Assembly: GCA_949741915.1 (NCBI GenBank)
Contig: CATJOM010000039.1
Coordinates: forward strand, 1-48,101
Reading direction: 5' to 3'
DNA from: an uncultured Candidatus Melainabacteria bacterium
Lineage (GTDB): Bacteria; Cyanobacteriota; Vampirovibrionia; Gastranaerophilales; Gastranaerophilaceae
Length of the DNA: 48,101 nucleotides
The notes under the pieces are model-generated. The model saw only the letters and a program-made list of their open reading frames with translations. It was not told where the DNA came from and ran no database searches. Of this stretch, positions 31,144-40,267 are shown piece after piece; the stretch's first letter is position 1; each line of letters starts with the position of its first letter. A program made the position numbers and the translations under genes.

Positions 31144-33858
31144 ATGTTTTTTAAAAAAAATAACACCGCCAAAATAAAACTTTCAATTCCCCTGCCGGGT
31201 AGTGCTATGAACGAGAATAATTTAGAACCAGGTATGCCTATTTGTGATTTTTATGGATGTGCAATTTTGTCCAAGGCGCGTTTTTTGCAGAAACAATCAT
31301 CTGGTGAGCACGAGAGGATGTCCGCTTTTTCATTAGTTGAAATGCTCATGGCATTTTTGGTAGCTTCATTGCTGATGGCTGCATTAGCACCTGTTGTGAC
31401 AAAGAAATTTAATGAGAATGTGACAGTAAATGCCGCCGCTACGGTGCAGAGCAAAGGATGGAGGCTGTATACTTATCAGGAAGATTGCACAAAAGCGGAC
31501 GGTCGTGATAATGTTTGCGAATTTAATGACTTTAAAGTTCCAAATGGTGTTTTTTCTCTTAACTTGCTTATGGTTTCTGGCGGAGGCGGAAGAGCGGGGG
31601 CTACTCCGGCAAATATTGAATACAAGGATGAGATAAAGTATTCAAGTACTTCTCCAAGGGATGCATATTCCAATTATGATGAAGCCATTATTCCTATAAC
31701 AGAATTTATGGTAAATACCAGAATAGAAAGCCTTGTTGGTGGCGGCGGAGGGGGTGCTGGCGGTGCTGGTTATGTATCAGGCTGTCCGAGCGGAACATAT
31801 GAGGTTCCAGGCAATGGTACAGTGAAATCATTTTGCATGACACAGTTTAATATGGGGGAGCATAGAAATAATATACAAAAACGCGATGAGGCATATATAC
31901 CGAAATGTCAATCTTGTTGGTACTATGGTTCATACGATCAAAGCGCAGTTTGGGATTCAAAATGCGGTGGTGCGCAAAAGGGTATGTGCTGCTGGTATTC
32001 CTTTAGTTATGATGATAACAGCATAACGGCAAATCCTAATGCTTGTTCGCGTACTGTGGGGTATAATGCCTGTATAAGAACTGTTTGTCAGTATAATGCA
32101 GCAAAAACGGGCTGTAGCGAATTTACTTATGTGCCATCTGGTGTACAAGTAACAGGCTGGTCGCTTCCAAGCGTTAATCAGTTTGCTTTTTTGAGAGATA
32201 CGTATAATAGCAATACCCTTATTTTAGGGGGTCAGGGGCTTTATCTTTGCAGTGTTGAGCAATTGGCAGGAGCTGATCAATGTGCAACTATCAGCAATAG
32301 ATGCTTTGGCAGTGAAAATAATTTATGTGTGCCTGGAGGAGTTTGGGTAGCATCAACTGCCGGGCAAGAAAGCATGATGGGCTGGCTGCTCAATAGAAGT
32401 GATTTAGGGGTTGCAGGTTTACTTGGGCCTGTTAATGCAAATCCGCTTGCTGCACATTCTGCCCGCTGTACACTTGATAAAACGAAATTATTTAAATCTT
32501 ATTCGGGCGCTGGTGGTGCAGGAGGCAGTCTTTTGTCTAATATAGATATACAAAATTATATTAAACAAGCAAAAAATGGTGGACGGATAATTATAAGGGC
32601 AGGAAGAGGCGGTGCCGGGGGCAATGGTGCAAATGGCAATAATCAAACGGCATCGGCTGGTGCTGCGGGGTATGAATCCTGTGTATTTGTTCAAAAAGCT
32701 GGGGCAAATGGCAATGGATACAGTACAATATATGGAATTTGTGCCTCTGCGGGAAAAGGTGGTGCGGCAGCTGCTGCTATTGCAGCTTCAGGTTCGGCTG
32801 CGAGTTATACAACTGCGTCTGCATTAAACTCCTGTAGGGAGACAAAGGATGGTGCAAACTGGGTTAATATAAACTGTTCACTGCAAAGCAAACAAGGCGA
32901 CGGCGGAGAAGGAATATGGGGCAGTATAAAGCAATTTGGTACTGGTGGCAGAGGTGGAAATTCTAATTTTCCTTCAACTGCCTCAGGGGGTGGCGAGGGA
33001 GCAAATTCAGCATCTGCGCTTAATGGTGGTAGCCCGGCTGCAGCAACATATCCAGGTGCCGGTGGAGGTGGCGGGGGAAGCGCATACGGTTTTAGTAATA
33101 AAATTTTAACAGGCAAAGGCGGTAGCGGCGCAGGCGGTCTTGTTAGAATAACATATCAAAATGAGTATCCGGGTGCCGGTGGAGGTGGAGGTGCTGGTGG
33201 AACAATGGTTAAGGTTTCAAATATCTCCTTTGCATCAAATAAAGAATGCACCATTCATGTTGGCGGTGGAGGAGACCGTGGAATTGGGGCAAATGGCAAA
33301 GATGGCGGATATACTTCTATTAAATGCGGCATAAATGCGCAGGAATATGTTGTATACGGAGGCGGGGGTGGTAAGGCAGGTATTTCTGCAACGCAAACAA
33401 ACAATGTGCCAGAAGGAGGAGAGGGTGGAAGCATACAAAAGGTAAGTCAGAATATATTAAATCTTGGTGCCCTGGCTGAAATAATATATGGTGAAGCACA
33501 TACATCACCTGTGACAACAGATTTATCAAAGGAGGAATATGAAAAATTAAAGAAAAAATTAGATGCAGGCAAAACAATCGGAGGCAGCGGCGGTGATTCG
33601 GGATTAGGTGCAACCGGCGGATGCGGCGGGCTGAAAATAGATAATGAAAGTAGCTGTATAAACACATCTAATACAAACGCTTTATCTGCAGAATATATTG
33701 CACCTATATATACTAATCTTTTGAACAATGATTATGGAAAAGCTGGTGCTGGCGGTGGCGGTGGCGGGTGGAGCAGTACAATTGTTCCAAAACAGGGTAT
33801 TGGTACGCAAGGCCAGCCTGGATATCTTTTCCTTTGGTGGGACCAGACAGGAGAATAA
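31144..33858 (+). CDS. Glycine-rich prepilin-like surface protein, 904 aa
   Basis: A prepilin cleavage motif SA|FSLVEMLMAFLVASLLMA begins at residue 60, with Glu at mature position 5 and a long hydrophobic helix. The mature protein is about 840 residues, far larger than ordinary pilins. It has glycine-rich blocks (GGGGGGAGGAGY, GRGGAGGNGANG, AGGGGGGSAYG, GGGGDRGIGANG, AGGGGGGWSS) around a Cys-rich middle part (about 205-430). The 61-residue leader is unusually long. AAGGAG lies 10 bases before the ATG; an alternative start at Met59 would leave only three residues before the cleavage site. It shares its N1 segment with the gene at 1-375. It is probably cell-surface or pseudopilus-associated; its role is unknown. 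Confidence 0.8.
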   Translation: MFFKKNNTAKIKLSIPLPGSAMNENNLEPGMPICDFYGCAILSKARFLQKQSSGEHERMSAFSLVEMLMAFLVASLLMAALAPVVTKKFNENVTVNAAATVQSKGWRLYTYQEDCTKADGRDNVCEFNDFKVPNGVFSLNLLMVSGGGGRAGATPANIEYKDEIKYSSTSPRDAYSNYDEAIIPITEFMVNTRIESLVGGGGGGAGGAGYVSGCPSGTYEVPGNGTVKSFCMTQFNMGEHRNNIQKRDEAYIPKCQSCWYYGSYDQSAVWDSKCGGAQKGMCCWYSFSYDDNSITANPNACSRTVGYNACIRTVCQYNAAKTGCSEFTYVPSGVQVTGWSLPSVNQFAFLRDTYNSNTLILGGQGLYLCSVEQLAGADQCATISNRCFGSENNLCVPGGVWVASTAGQESMMGWLLNRSDLGVAGLLGPVNANPLAAHSARCTLDKTKLFKSYSGAGGAGGSLLSNIDIQNYIKQAKNGGRIIIRAGRGGAGGNGANGNNQTASAGAAGYESCVFVQKAGANGNGYSTIYGICASAGKGGAAAAAIAASGSAASYTTASALNSCRETKDGANWVNINCSLQSKQGDGGEGIWGSIKQFGTGGRGGNSNFPSTASGGGEGANSASALNGGSPAAATYPGAGGGGGGSAYGFSNKILTGKGGSGAGGLVRITYQNEYPGAGGGGGAGGTMVKVSNISFASNKECTIHVGGGGDRGIGANGKDGGYTSIKCGINAQEYVVYGGGGGKAGISATQTNNVPEGGEGGSIQKVSQNILNLGALAEIIYGEAHTSPVTTDLSKEEYEKLKKKLDAGKTIGGSGGDSGLGATGGCGGLKIDNESSCINTSNTNALSAEYIAPIYTNLLNNDYGKAGAGGGGGGWSSTIVPKQGIGTQGQPGYLFLWWDQTGE

Positions 33859-34417
33859 ACAAAATGTTTTGTGTTTTGTTAAGGCGATAATTAGCCAAGC
33901 CCAGTGTGGGACAAGTTTTCATTTTCATTTATAAGTTTTTGAAAATGAGAGATTTGTTATACGGCTTACATCGGCATAGATATTGACTTATCTTGGATTA
34001 TTGTAACTTTCAGCAGAATCTTTGTTCCTTGCACTAAGTAGAGTTTGCAGCCAGCTTCATTGCCTGTCCTATTATTCTCTTATCTTTTGCAAAAGGTGAT
34101 TAAATATTGAATTTTGTTTGGCAGGGTTGTGCACTTGTTCACAGAAAGCGTTCGGCTTCGCCTGCCACGCCTTGCCTCTATTTGCCAAAATCTGTTTGAT
34201 TTTGTGCAAATTGGGTCCTCTTGGAGGGCAAAATCCGCTGTCTGCTTTGCTCATCGCAAATCGTCACGGACTCACAAGGCCATAGTAGTTACGCGAGTTT
34301 GCGAGTGTTGTGAATAGGGTTCATCCCTTTGGGAGCCTAAGGCTCGTTCGGTTTCGCTAAGCTAAGCATAGCTAAGCTCGACCTTCACTAAGATTTTAGA
34401 TAAAACAACTTTTCTTT
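33859..34417. other. Non-coding region with a GC-richer structured island
   Basis: No convincing gene is present. From about 34110 to 34400 the sequence becomes clearly richer in G and C than its surroundings and rich in short stems: GGCAGG with CCTGCC (about 34121 and 34171), CCTC-ttg-GAGG (about 34218), GAGCC-ta-AGGCTC (about 34334) and repeats of GCTAAGC (34357-34378). It is followed by an intrinsic terminator on the plus strand. It could be a structured RNA or a dispersed repeat. Short frames across it in both directions look like by-products. Confidence 0.45.
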
Positions 34418-34455
34418 GGAGTGCTTTTTTGTAACCTTTAGCGCTCCTTTTTCTT
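34418..34455 (+). terminator. Intrinsic terminator after the GC-richer island
   Basis: GGAGTGC at 34418-34424 pairs with GCGCTCC at 34441-34447 (one G-T pair), followed by TTTTTCTT. It is 560 bases past the prepilin-like gene and 240 bases before amtB, so it may end a non-coding transcript. Confidence 0.6.
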
Positions 34456-34693
34456 GCGTGGAATGTTCTGAGGCTAAAAAGTGTAGTCACATTGAGTACA
34501 GGGACATAAAAGCCAGGTTAAGGCAGGTTGTCTGACATAACTGGGTTTTAGTGAAAAATACTCCAGACGGGGCTTTTAAGGATTATTTTTTGTAATACAA
34601 TTTGCAATTAAACAGGTAATTCAAATTTTTGTTGCCAAGCGTGTTAAAAAGTTGTAGTATTACCTATGTAGTAAAATCAATGAAAGATAAAAT

Positions 34694-36091
34694 ATGAGTG
34701 AAAAACAAGTAAATGTTGCGGCTTATGATGCAGGAAATAATGCGCCTGTGCAGATTTCAAGGACTGCAAGAATCTGTATTGCTACGGTATTATTAGTTTT
34801 AGCGGTAATTACAGGTACAATAATCAGCGTTAGAGAGACTCTTGGCGAATTAATAGAACAAAACCCTTTGATAAACGGAGCCGACACGGGGTTTGTATTT
34901 ATATGTACCTGCCTTGTAATGCTTATGACGCCTGCCCTGGCACTTTTTTATGGTGGTATGGTTCGAAAAAAGAATGTCCTTGGCACAATGATGCAAAGTT
35001 TTGTGGCACTTGGCGTTGTGACATTTATATGGATAGCATACGGATACAGCCTTGCTTTTGGGCCTGATGTTAATCATTTAATTGGAAACCTTGACTGGGC
35101 GGGGCTTCAACGTGTAACACTTGCTCCAAATCCTTCTTATAGTACTACTATTCCGCATCAATTATTTATGCTATTTCAGATGATGTTTGCATGTCTTACT
35201 CCTGCCTTGATTACAGGTGCTTTTGCGGGTAGATTTAAATTTAAAGCTTATATTTTGTTTTTAATTTTGTGGGTGACATTTGTATATTGCCCGCTTGCAC
35301 ACTGGGTTTGGGGTGATGGTGGATGGATAAAAAATCTTGGGGGCCTTGATTTTGCTGGCGGTTTGGTTGTACATATAGGCTCTGGAGCTGCTGCACTTGC
35401 AGCATGCCTTGTTTTGGGCCCGAGATTTGGTTATAAAAAAGAGGCGATGCCCCCTCACAATCTGACTTTGACCTTTATTGGCGCTTGCCTTTTGTGGGTT
35501 GGCTGGTTTGGGTTTAACGCTGGAAGTGCTCTTTGCTCGGGTCAATTAGCAGTCTCAGCTTTTGTTACAACCCAAATAGGAGCTGGGATGGGCGTTATTG
35601 CCTGGTGTTTAACAGAATGGGCAAACAGGGGCAGGCCGACTGTTTTAGGAGCTTTATCAGGTGGAGTGGCAGGTCTTGTTGCTATTACGCCGGCATCTGG
35701 GTTTGTATCGCCAAGTGCAGCACTTGTTATAGGTTTTTTAGCAGGGCTTGTATGTTATCTTGCTGTTTGCCTTAAATCTAGATTTGCTTATGACGACAGC
35801 CTTGATGTTGTAGGGATTCATGGTGTTGGTGGAATCCTTGGAAGTCTTCTTGTGGGTGTATTTGGCTCTACCTTAATCAATCCTGATGGTGCAGATGGAC
35901 TTATATTTGGCTCTTGGAACTTACTTGGGGCGCAAATTATTAGCATACTTGCCACTATTGCTTTTTCTTTCTTCGGAACTTGGCTGATAGTGGTATTTTT
36001 AAGCAAATTTATGGAGCTTCGCGTTACTGAAAAGCAGGAAATGAAAGGACTTGACATTACTCAGCATAGTGAAAGCTGTTATAGGCTTTAG
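34694..36091 (+). CDS. amtB: Ammonium transporter (Amt family), 465 aa
   Basis: Amt channels conduct ammonia or ammonium and are blocked by P-II proteins. Eleven to twelve helices are evident. Family features include MLMTPALALFYGGMVRKKN, the twin histidines in YCPLAHWVWGDGGW and VVGIHGVGGILGSLLVG, and GFNAGSALCSG. A hydrophobic N-terminal extension of about 50 residues precedes the core and may be a signal segment. A TAAAAT box lies 16 bases before the ATG. The P-II gene follows after 63 bases, the usual amtB-glnK pairing, which supports control by nitrogen status. Confidence 0.95.
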   Translation: MSEKQVNVAAYDAGNNAPVQISRTARICIATVLLVLAVITGTIISVRETLGELIEQNPLINGADTGFVFICTCLVMLMTPALALFYGGMVRKKNVLGTMMQSFVALGVVTFIWIAYGYSLAFGPDVNHLIGNLDWAGLQRVTLAPNPSYSTTIPHQLFMLFQMMFACLTPALITGAFAGRFKFKAYILFLILWVTFVYCPLAHWVWGDGGWIKNLGGLDFAGGLVVHIGSGAAALAACLVLGPRFGYKKEAMPPHNLTLTFIGACLLWVGWFGFNAGSALCSGQLAVSAFVTTQIGAGMGVIAWCLTEWANRGRPTVLGALSGGVAGLVAITPASGFVSPSAALVIGFLAGLVCYLAVCLKSRFAYDDSLDVVGIHGVGGILGSLLVGVFGSTLINPDGADGLIFGSWNLLGAQIISILATIAFSFFGTWLIVVFLSKFMELRVTEKQEMKGLDITQHSESCYRL

Positions 36092-36154
36092 TTTTACACT
36101 TATGTGATGTCAAAACAGTTATCAGATAATGTTTTAAAGATAAGGATTTTATAA

Positions 36155-36493
36155 ATGAAGAAAATTGAAGCTATAGTTAGGCCTTATGTGGTTGAAATTA
36201 TTAAAAATGAGCTGAACAAGATAGGAATAGGAGGCATGACAGTTTCAAACGTTGATGGGTTTGGAAATCAGGGCGGCCACACCGAGGTTTATCGCGATAA
36301 AGAAATGTCTGTATCCTTTGTGCCAAAGTCTAAGGTTGAGATTGTACTTGATGATTGGCGTGTAGAAGAGGTTATTAAGGTAATCATGGATGGCGCGAGA
36401 AGCGGACAGATGGGCGATGGCAAGATTTTTGTCCTGCCTGTTGAAAATGCAATTAGAATACGCACGGGTGAATTGGGTGAAAAAGCATTGTAA
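36155..36493 (+). CDS. P-II family nitrogen regulatory protein, 112 aa
   Basis: P-II trimers sense 2-oxoglutarate and ATP/ADP and block AmtB. The N-terminal MKKIEAIVRPYVVE, Gln39 and Lys58 for 2-oxoglutarate, Arg47 for AmtB, and C-terminal DGKIFVLPVENAIRIRTGE are all present. The T-loop reads EVYRDKEMSVSF: position 51 is Met, not the Tyr that is uridylylated, and position 49 is Lys, not the Ser phosphorylated in cyanobacteria. Control is therefore likely by ligand binding alone. AAGGA lies before the ATG. It follows amtB by 63 bases and is GlnK-like in role. Confidence 0.95.
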   Translation: MKKIEAIVRPYVVEIIKNELNKIGIGGMTVSNVDGFGNQGGHTEVYRDKEMSVSFVPKSKVEIVLDDWRVEEVIKVIMDGARSGQMGDGKIFVLPVENAIRIRTGELGEKAL

Positions 36494-36907
36494 ATCACTA
36501 TAAAGGATATTTGAGTATGTAAAATTTCTGCGGTTTAAAGTATTCCGCTGTGGGATATTTTAAGTTTAATAATGCTGATTATACGTTTTGAAAATGCCTT
36601 AGTTTCCTGGATAAGTGGTTTTTTCTGTATAAAATAGCAGCATGTGCTAAAAAGTAAAATTATTAGACAGCTGTTATATGCAAAATGAAAATCAAAAATA
36701 TTCCGCCTTTTGATTAAGGTGAATTATGCGCCTGTTTTTATATTTAGCCTTAGAAAAATTGTAAAACAAATTGTAAAATTTTGTTAAATTTGCATCCTTA
36801 CCTAGCAAAGAATTTTTTATTAAGGTTTCAATAATTGTATACAGATTAGTTAGATTAATTAATACTATCTGTTGCAAAAGTATATAGTAGTGAAGGGTAA
36901 TAAAAGC
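36494..36907. other. Intergenic, no gene seen
   Basis: The stretch is AT-rich with a 61-codon minus-strand frame (36692-36877) that has no family likeness or ribosome binding site. The promoter of the next gene presumably lies near its right end. Confidence 0.5.
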
Positions 36908-38224
36908 ATGTTAAGAGTCGATAATACTAATGGTATTCAAAAGGTTAACAATCAGCAATTTCAGTTTGGCAACTCAATAGAACAAAAAATCAACACTAAT
37001 GCTGTTGACAATAAAAGCACTAAGTATGGTGATGCCATTACCATACGTTCATTAAACAATGATGGTAAAACAAATACACCTGGGCAAGAAAATGTCATTG
37101 CGACGAAAAATGGTGAAAATATTACAGAGCAAACTTTAACAGATGTGCTGGATAAAACACATGATACAGCTATAGATGCAGATAGTGTTGAGCGATTGCC
37201 AGTAGACATACAAGCGGGCACGCGAACAAGTGCAACTACTGCAGTGGCAGCTCTTGATGGGGTTGGGACTTTAAATGAAGCTGGAAGTTTGGAAGCTGTG
37301 CAAAATACAACATTAGAGCCTGTTTCAGATGAGATGCAAGAATTAATAGATGAGACCCTTGCCTTATATGATGAGACATTGAAGGCAAAAGATGCAGCTT
37401 GTGAGGCTGCAAATGTCTTCAGAAAGTCCTCTGAAGACGAAATTAAAAGCGCACAAAAGCTAGTGGATGGACTTAAGGAAAGTGGAGCGCTTGATGAACA
37501 AATAGGTAATAATATACCATTGGATAGCAAAAAAAGCAGCAGTGCAAGTCTTTTTAATGGAAAAAAATATTCAAAGTATTATGAGGGTGAAATATTCAAT
37601 ATGGATTCCGAATTCACCGAAAAACATGTGCATATTAAGAAGGATAATGGAGGAGCGTATCCGATTTTCATTGATATAAATAGAGCGCATTATCAAACAC
37701 CAAAGGATGACATTGAGGATTTTGCTGAAAAAAATATATCCGCAGATCAAGAAACGGGAATGCTTTTACAAGCAAGACAAGGCGTGAAAGAATATACGAA
37801 AGACAGTAAAATAGAGAGCACCACTGAAAAAACCCTTGCTGTTGGAGGTGGGACAAGGTATTGTACAGATGAAATGTGTTTTAGGGATAAGAGTAAACAC
37901 CTTGCCCAACGATTAATAAACCTCTCCGACGACATCTTCTATGAGTATGGCGAGGGGCTTAGGTATATAGACTCCTTCATACTTGCATCTGCAGATAATT
38001 TATTAAATACAGAAGGATATTTTTCTGCATTCGCTCAAAAAGGAGAACAAGGTCCTGCAAGCGCAAAAACGGCACTTGAATTTGAAGAAGGTTCCAATGG
38101 TCAAATGGTGCCTAAATACTTTTATTCCGGCTGGCAAGGAAGAGGGTTGCATTTTTCAAGTGATGACACATATCAGTTTAAGGCAAAAAGAACTCCAGAT
38201 GGCAAATGGGTAAAATGTGAATAA
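36908..38224 (+). CDS. Orphan protein, 438 aa
   Basis: I do not recognise the family. The start at 36908 follows AAGGG by about 10 bases; a longer version from a TTG at 36872 is less likely. The first 220 residues are polar and low in complexity, with a helical stretch around ETLALYDETLKAKDAACEAA. The C-terminal 210 residues look globular and end in YFYSGWQGRGLHFSSDDTYQ-type sequence, with a repeated Gly/Tyr/Trp pattern. A short FQFGN lies near the N-terminus, like the FKG motifs of the CheR-like paralogues. There is no signal peptide or membrane helix. A hairpin follows the stop. Confidence 0.7.
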   Translation: MLRVDNTNGIQKVNNQQFQFGNSIEQKINTNAVDNKSTKYGDAITIRSLNNDGKTNTPGQENVIATKNGENITEQTLTDVLDKTHDTAIDADSVERLPVDIQAGTRTSATTAVAALDGVGTLNEAGSLEAVQNTTLEPVSDEMQELIDETLALYDETLKAKDAACEAANVFRKSSEDEIKSAQKLVDGLKESGALDEQIGNNIPLDSKKSSSASLFNGKKYSKYYEGEIFNMDSEFTEKHVHIKKDNGGAYPIFIDINRAHYQTPKDDIEDFAEKNISADQETGMLLQARQGVKEYTKDSKIESTTEKTLAVGGGTRYCTDEMCFRDKSKHLAQRLINLSDDIFYEYGEGLRYIDSFILASADNLLNTEGYFSAFAQKGEQGPASAKTALEFEEGSNGQMVPKYFYSGWQGRGLHFSSDDTYQFKAKRTPDGKWVKCE

Positions 38225-38249
38225 AACAGGCAAGAATTTCTGCCTGTTT
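38224..38249 (+). terminator. Hairpin after the orphan gene
   Basis: AAACAGGCA and TGCCTGTTT form a perfect 9-base stem around 8 bases and overlap the stop codon. The T run is short (TTT). Confidence 0.55.
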
Positions 38250-38472
38250 GCCTTTGGTAAAATCGTTTAATTTATTAAAGTGAGATATCATGAATGCATG
38301 GGTATGCAGCCTTTATACGGGGTGCTAAGAATGATATGCAACTAAAATGCTTGCAGTATTTAATCTGTCTGTTTTTATTTGCATATGAAAATGTAAGGCA
38401 AGATTAACAAAATTTTACAAGCTTTAATATTTGTTTTATAATGTTTATAAGTAGATTAAGAAGGTGTTAGGT

Positions 38473-38736
38473 ATGGAAAAAATAGAAGTAGAAATCTGTA
38501 TGGGCACAACTTGCTTTATTATGGGCGGGGAAAGTATGCAGGAGCTTGCTTCTATCCTCCAGAGGAAATACCAGGATAAGGTTAACACCAAGGGAATAGT
38601 ATGCCATGGGCTTTGTAATACTGACTGTCAGTACTCAAAGGCACCTTATGTAAAGGTGGCAGGAGATGTCATCAGTGAGGCAACGGTAGATAAGGTCTTA
38701 TCGGCAGTAAATAAAAAGCTTGGAGAGGAAGCTTAG
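38473..38736 (+). CDS. Thioredoxin-like [2Fe-2S] ferredoxin, 87 aa
   Basis: The four cysteines follow the NuoE-type thioredoxin-like ferredoxin pattern: C9-x4-C14 (ICMGTTCF) and a later C-x3-C (VCHGLCNTDC), which bind a [2Fe-2S] cluster. The short length leaves only this domain. I chose the ATG at 38473, six bases after AGAAGGTG, over a GTG at 38464. It begins the hydrogenase locus, 11 bases before the first hydrogenase gene, and probably passes electrons to or from it. Confidence 0.85.
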   Translation: MEKIEVEICMGTTCFIMGGESMQELASILQRKYQDKVNTKGIVCHGLCNTDCQYSKAPYVKVAGDVISEATVDKVLSAVNKKLGEEA

Positions 38737-38747
38737 AAATAGATAAA

Positions 38748-40226
38748 ATGAGTACTAACGACAATCAGATTAAACATTTAAAAAGAGAAATTTTAGTAAG
38801 AATAACAGAGGCTTTTTTAAGCGGTGACTTTGAGGAAAACGCACGTAAAATTCCTTACGCAATGCGTCCGAAGGGCTGCGAGGTTGACTTAAGATGCTGT
38901 GTGCATAAAGAGCGAGCTGTAATAAGAGATAGAATCGTTGCTGGGCTTGGTTATCCTATAGAAAAGGATGATGAGTGCACCTTGCTTTCAACTTATGCAA
39001 AGGGTGCTGCTGAGAGAGAAAAGCCGGATGAAGAAATATTGACTGTGCTTCAGGGCGCTTGCAAGGGCTGTGTGCCAAGCACTGTATATGTTACAGATTT
39101 ATGCCAGGGTTGTGTTGCAAGACCCTGTAAAACAACATGCAGATTTGGTGCAATTTCAATAATAAATGGAAAATCCCATATTGACAGCTCGAAGTGCAAG
39201 AATTGCGGTATGTGTATTAATGCCTGCCCTTACAGCGCCATTGCAAAAATTATAGTTCCCTGTGAAAGTGTGTGTCCTGTTGATGCTATAAAAAAGGATG
39301 AATCAGGTCATGCTAGAATTGATTTTTCAAAATGCATAAGCTGTGGCAAATGTATTTCCGCTTGTCCTTTTGGTGCAATTCATGAAAAAAGCCAGATTGT
39401 TGATGTTTTATCAAGAATAAAGGAAGGTAAAAATGTTGTTGCAATGATAGCGCCTGCTATTGCAGGGCAATTTCCGTATCCTGTTTCAAAGGTGAGAACT
39501 GCACTTTTGAAAATAGGTTTTAAAGACGTTTTAGAGGTGGCGCAAGGTGCTGATGTTACAACGCTTACCGAGGCAGCGGATTTTAAAGAGAGAATGAATG
39601 AAGGGCAGTCTTTTATGACAACATCCTGCTGTGCTGCTTATAATGAGCTTGTGAAAAAACATCTGCCTGAAATAAAGCCCTTTGTATCTGAAACTGGCAC
39701 ACCAATGTATTATACTGCCGAAATTGCCAAAAAGAGGGATCCTGATTGCATTACGGTATTTATTAGCCCTTGTTCATCAAAAAGAAAAGAAGCACTTGAT
39801 AACCCCAATGTTGATTATGTTATAAACTTTGAAGAGCTTGGAAGTATTCTTGTTGCTATGAAAATCGAAGTGAATAATCTTGAAGATAGTGAATTTGAAA
39901 CAAAAAGCTCCAAAGAAGGCAGAAACTTCCCGCTTTCAGGTGGCGTGGCTGAGGCAGTAAAGAGTGCACTTCAATATCAAGGTGAAAATATTGAAGTTAT
40001 GCCTTGTGTTATAAACGGCCTAAATAAGCAATCCATAAGGGAATTGAAGAATTTTGCAAAAAATGGAAAGTGCCCCAATGGCAACCTTGTTGAGGTTATG
40101 TCCTGCGAAGGCGGCTGTATTGGGGGAAATTCCGCTCTTATTGCACAAAGGAAGGCCCAAAAACAAATAACGGATTACGCCAATGAGGGTGGACCTGTAG
40201 TTAAGGACTCAATTGAGCAAAAATAA
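38748..40226 (+). CDS. Divergent [FeFe]-hydrogenase (group B-like), 492 aa
   Basis: Several [4Fe-4S] motifs lie before the H-cluster domain: CQGCVARPCKTTC (119-131), CKNCGMCINACP (150-160), CESVCP (172) and CISCGKCISACP (196-206). H-cluster cysteines are C295, C342, C453 and C457, in TSCCAAYNE, SPCSSKRKEA and SCEGGCIGG. These motifs differ from the canonical TSCCPxW, MPCxxKxxE and CxxGCxxGGGQP, and resemble my recollection of group B hydrogenases. The Met of the second motif is replaced by Ser340. No [2Fe-2S] domain is fused; the small ferredoxin gene upstream may replace it. It could produce H2 or sense it. Confidence 0.88.
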   Translation: MSTNDNQIKHLKREILVRITEAFLSGDFEENARKIPYAMRPKGCEVDLRCCVHKERAVIRDRIVAGLGYPIEKDDECTLLSTYAKGAAEREKPDEEILTVLQGACKGCVPSTVYVTDLCQGCVARPCKTTCRFGAISIINGKSHIDSSKCKNCGMCINACPYSAIAKIIVPCESVCPVDAIKKDESGHARIDFSKCISCGKCISACPFGAIHEKSQIVDVLSRIKEGKNVVAMIAPAIAGQFPYPVSKVRTALLKIGFKDVLEVAQGADVTTLTEAADFKERMNEGQSFMTTSCCAAYNELVKKHLPEIKPFVSETGTPMYYTAEIAKKRDPDCITVFISPCSSKRKEALDNPNVDYVINFEELGSILVAMKIEVNNLEDSEFETKSSKEGRNFPLSGGVAEAVKSALQYQGENIEVMPCVINGLNKQSIRELKNFAKNGKCPNGNLVEVMSCEGGCIGGNSALIAQRKAQKQITDYANEGGPVVKDSIEQK

Positions 40227-40267
40227 GCAAAATATACAACTGAATAATATTTAAATAAGGAGAAAAA

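Noticed and set aside
31251-33934. Long frames opposite or out of phase with the glycine-rich gene
   Set aside because: They are by-products of its repetitive GGN codons and show Pro/Leu/His-rich composition with no start signals.
34072-34317. Short frames on both strands in the 34-kb island
   Set aside because: Both strands are open over the same stretch and neither looks like a protein; the stem-loops favour a non-coding explanation.
34653-34673. NtcA-like GTA-N8-TAC site before amtB
   Set aside because: The sequence has TGTAGTA direct repeats with a 14-base period, but no GTA-N8-TAC match.
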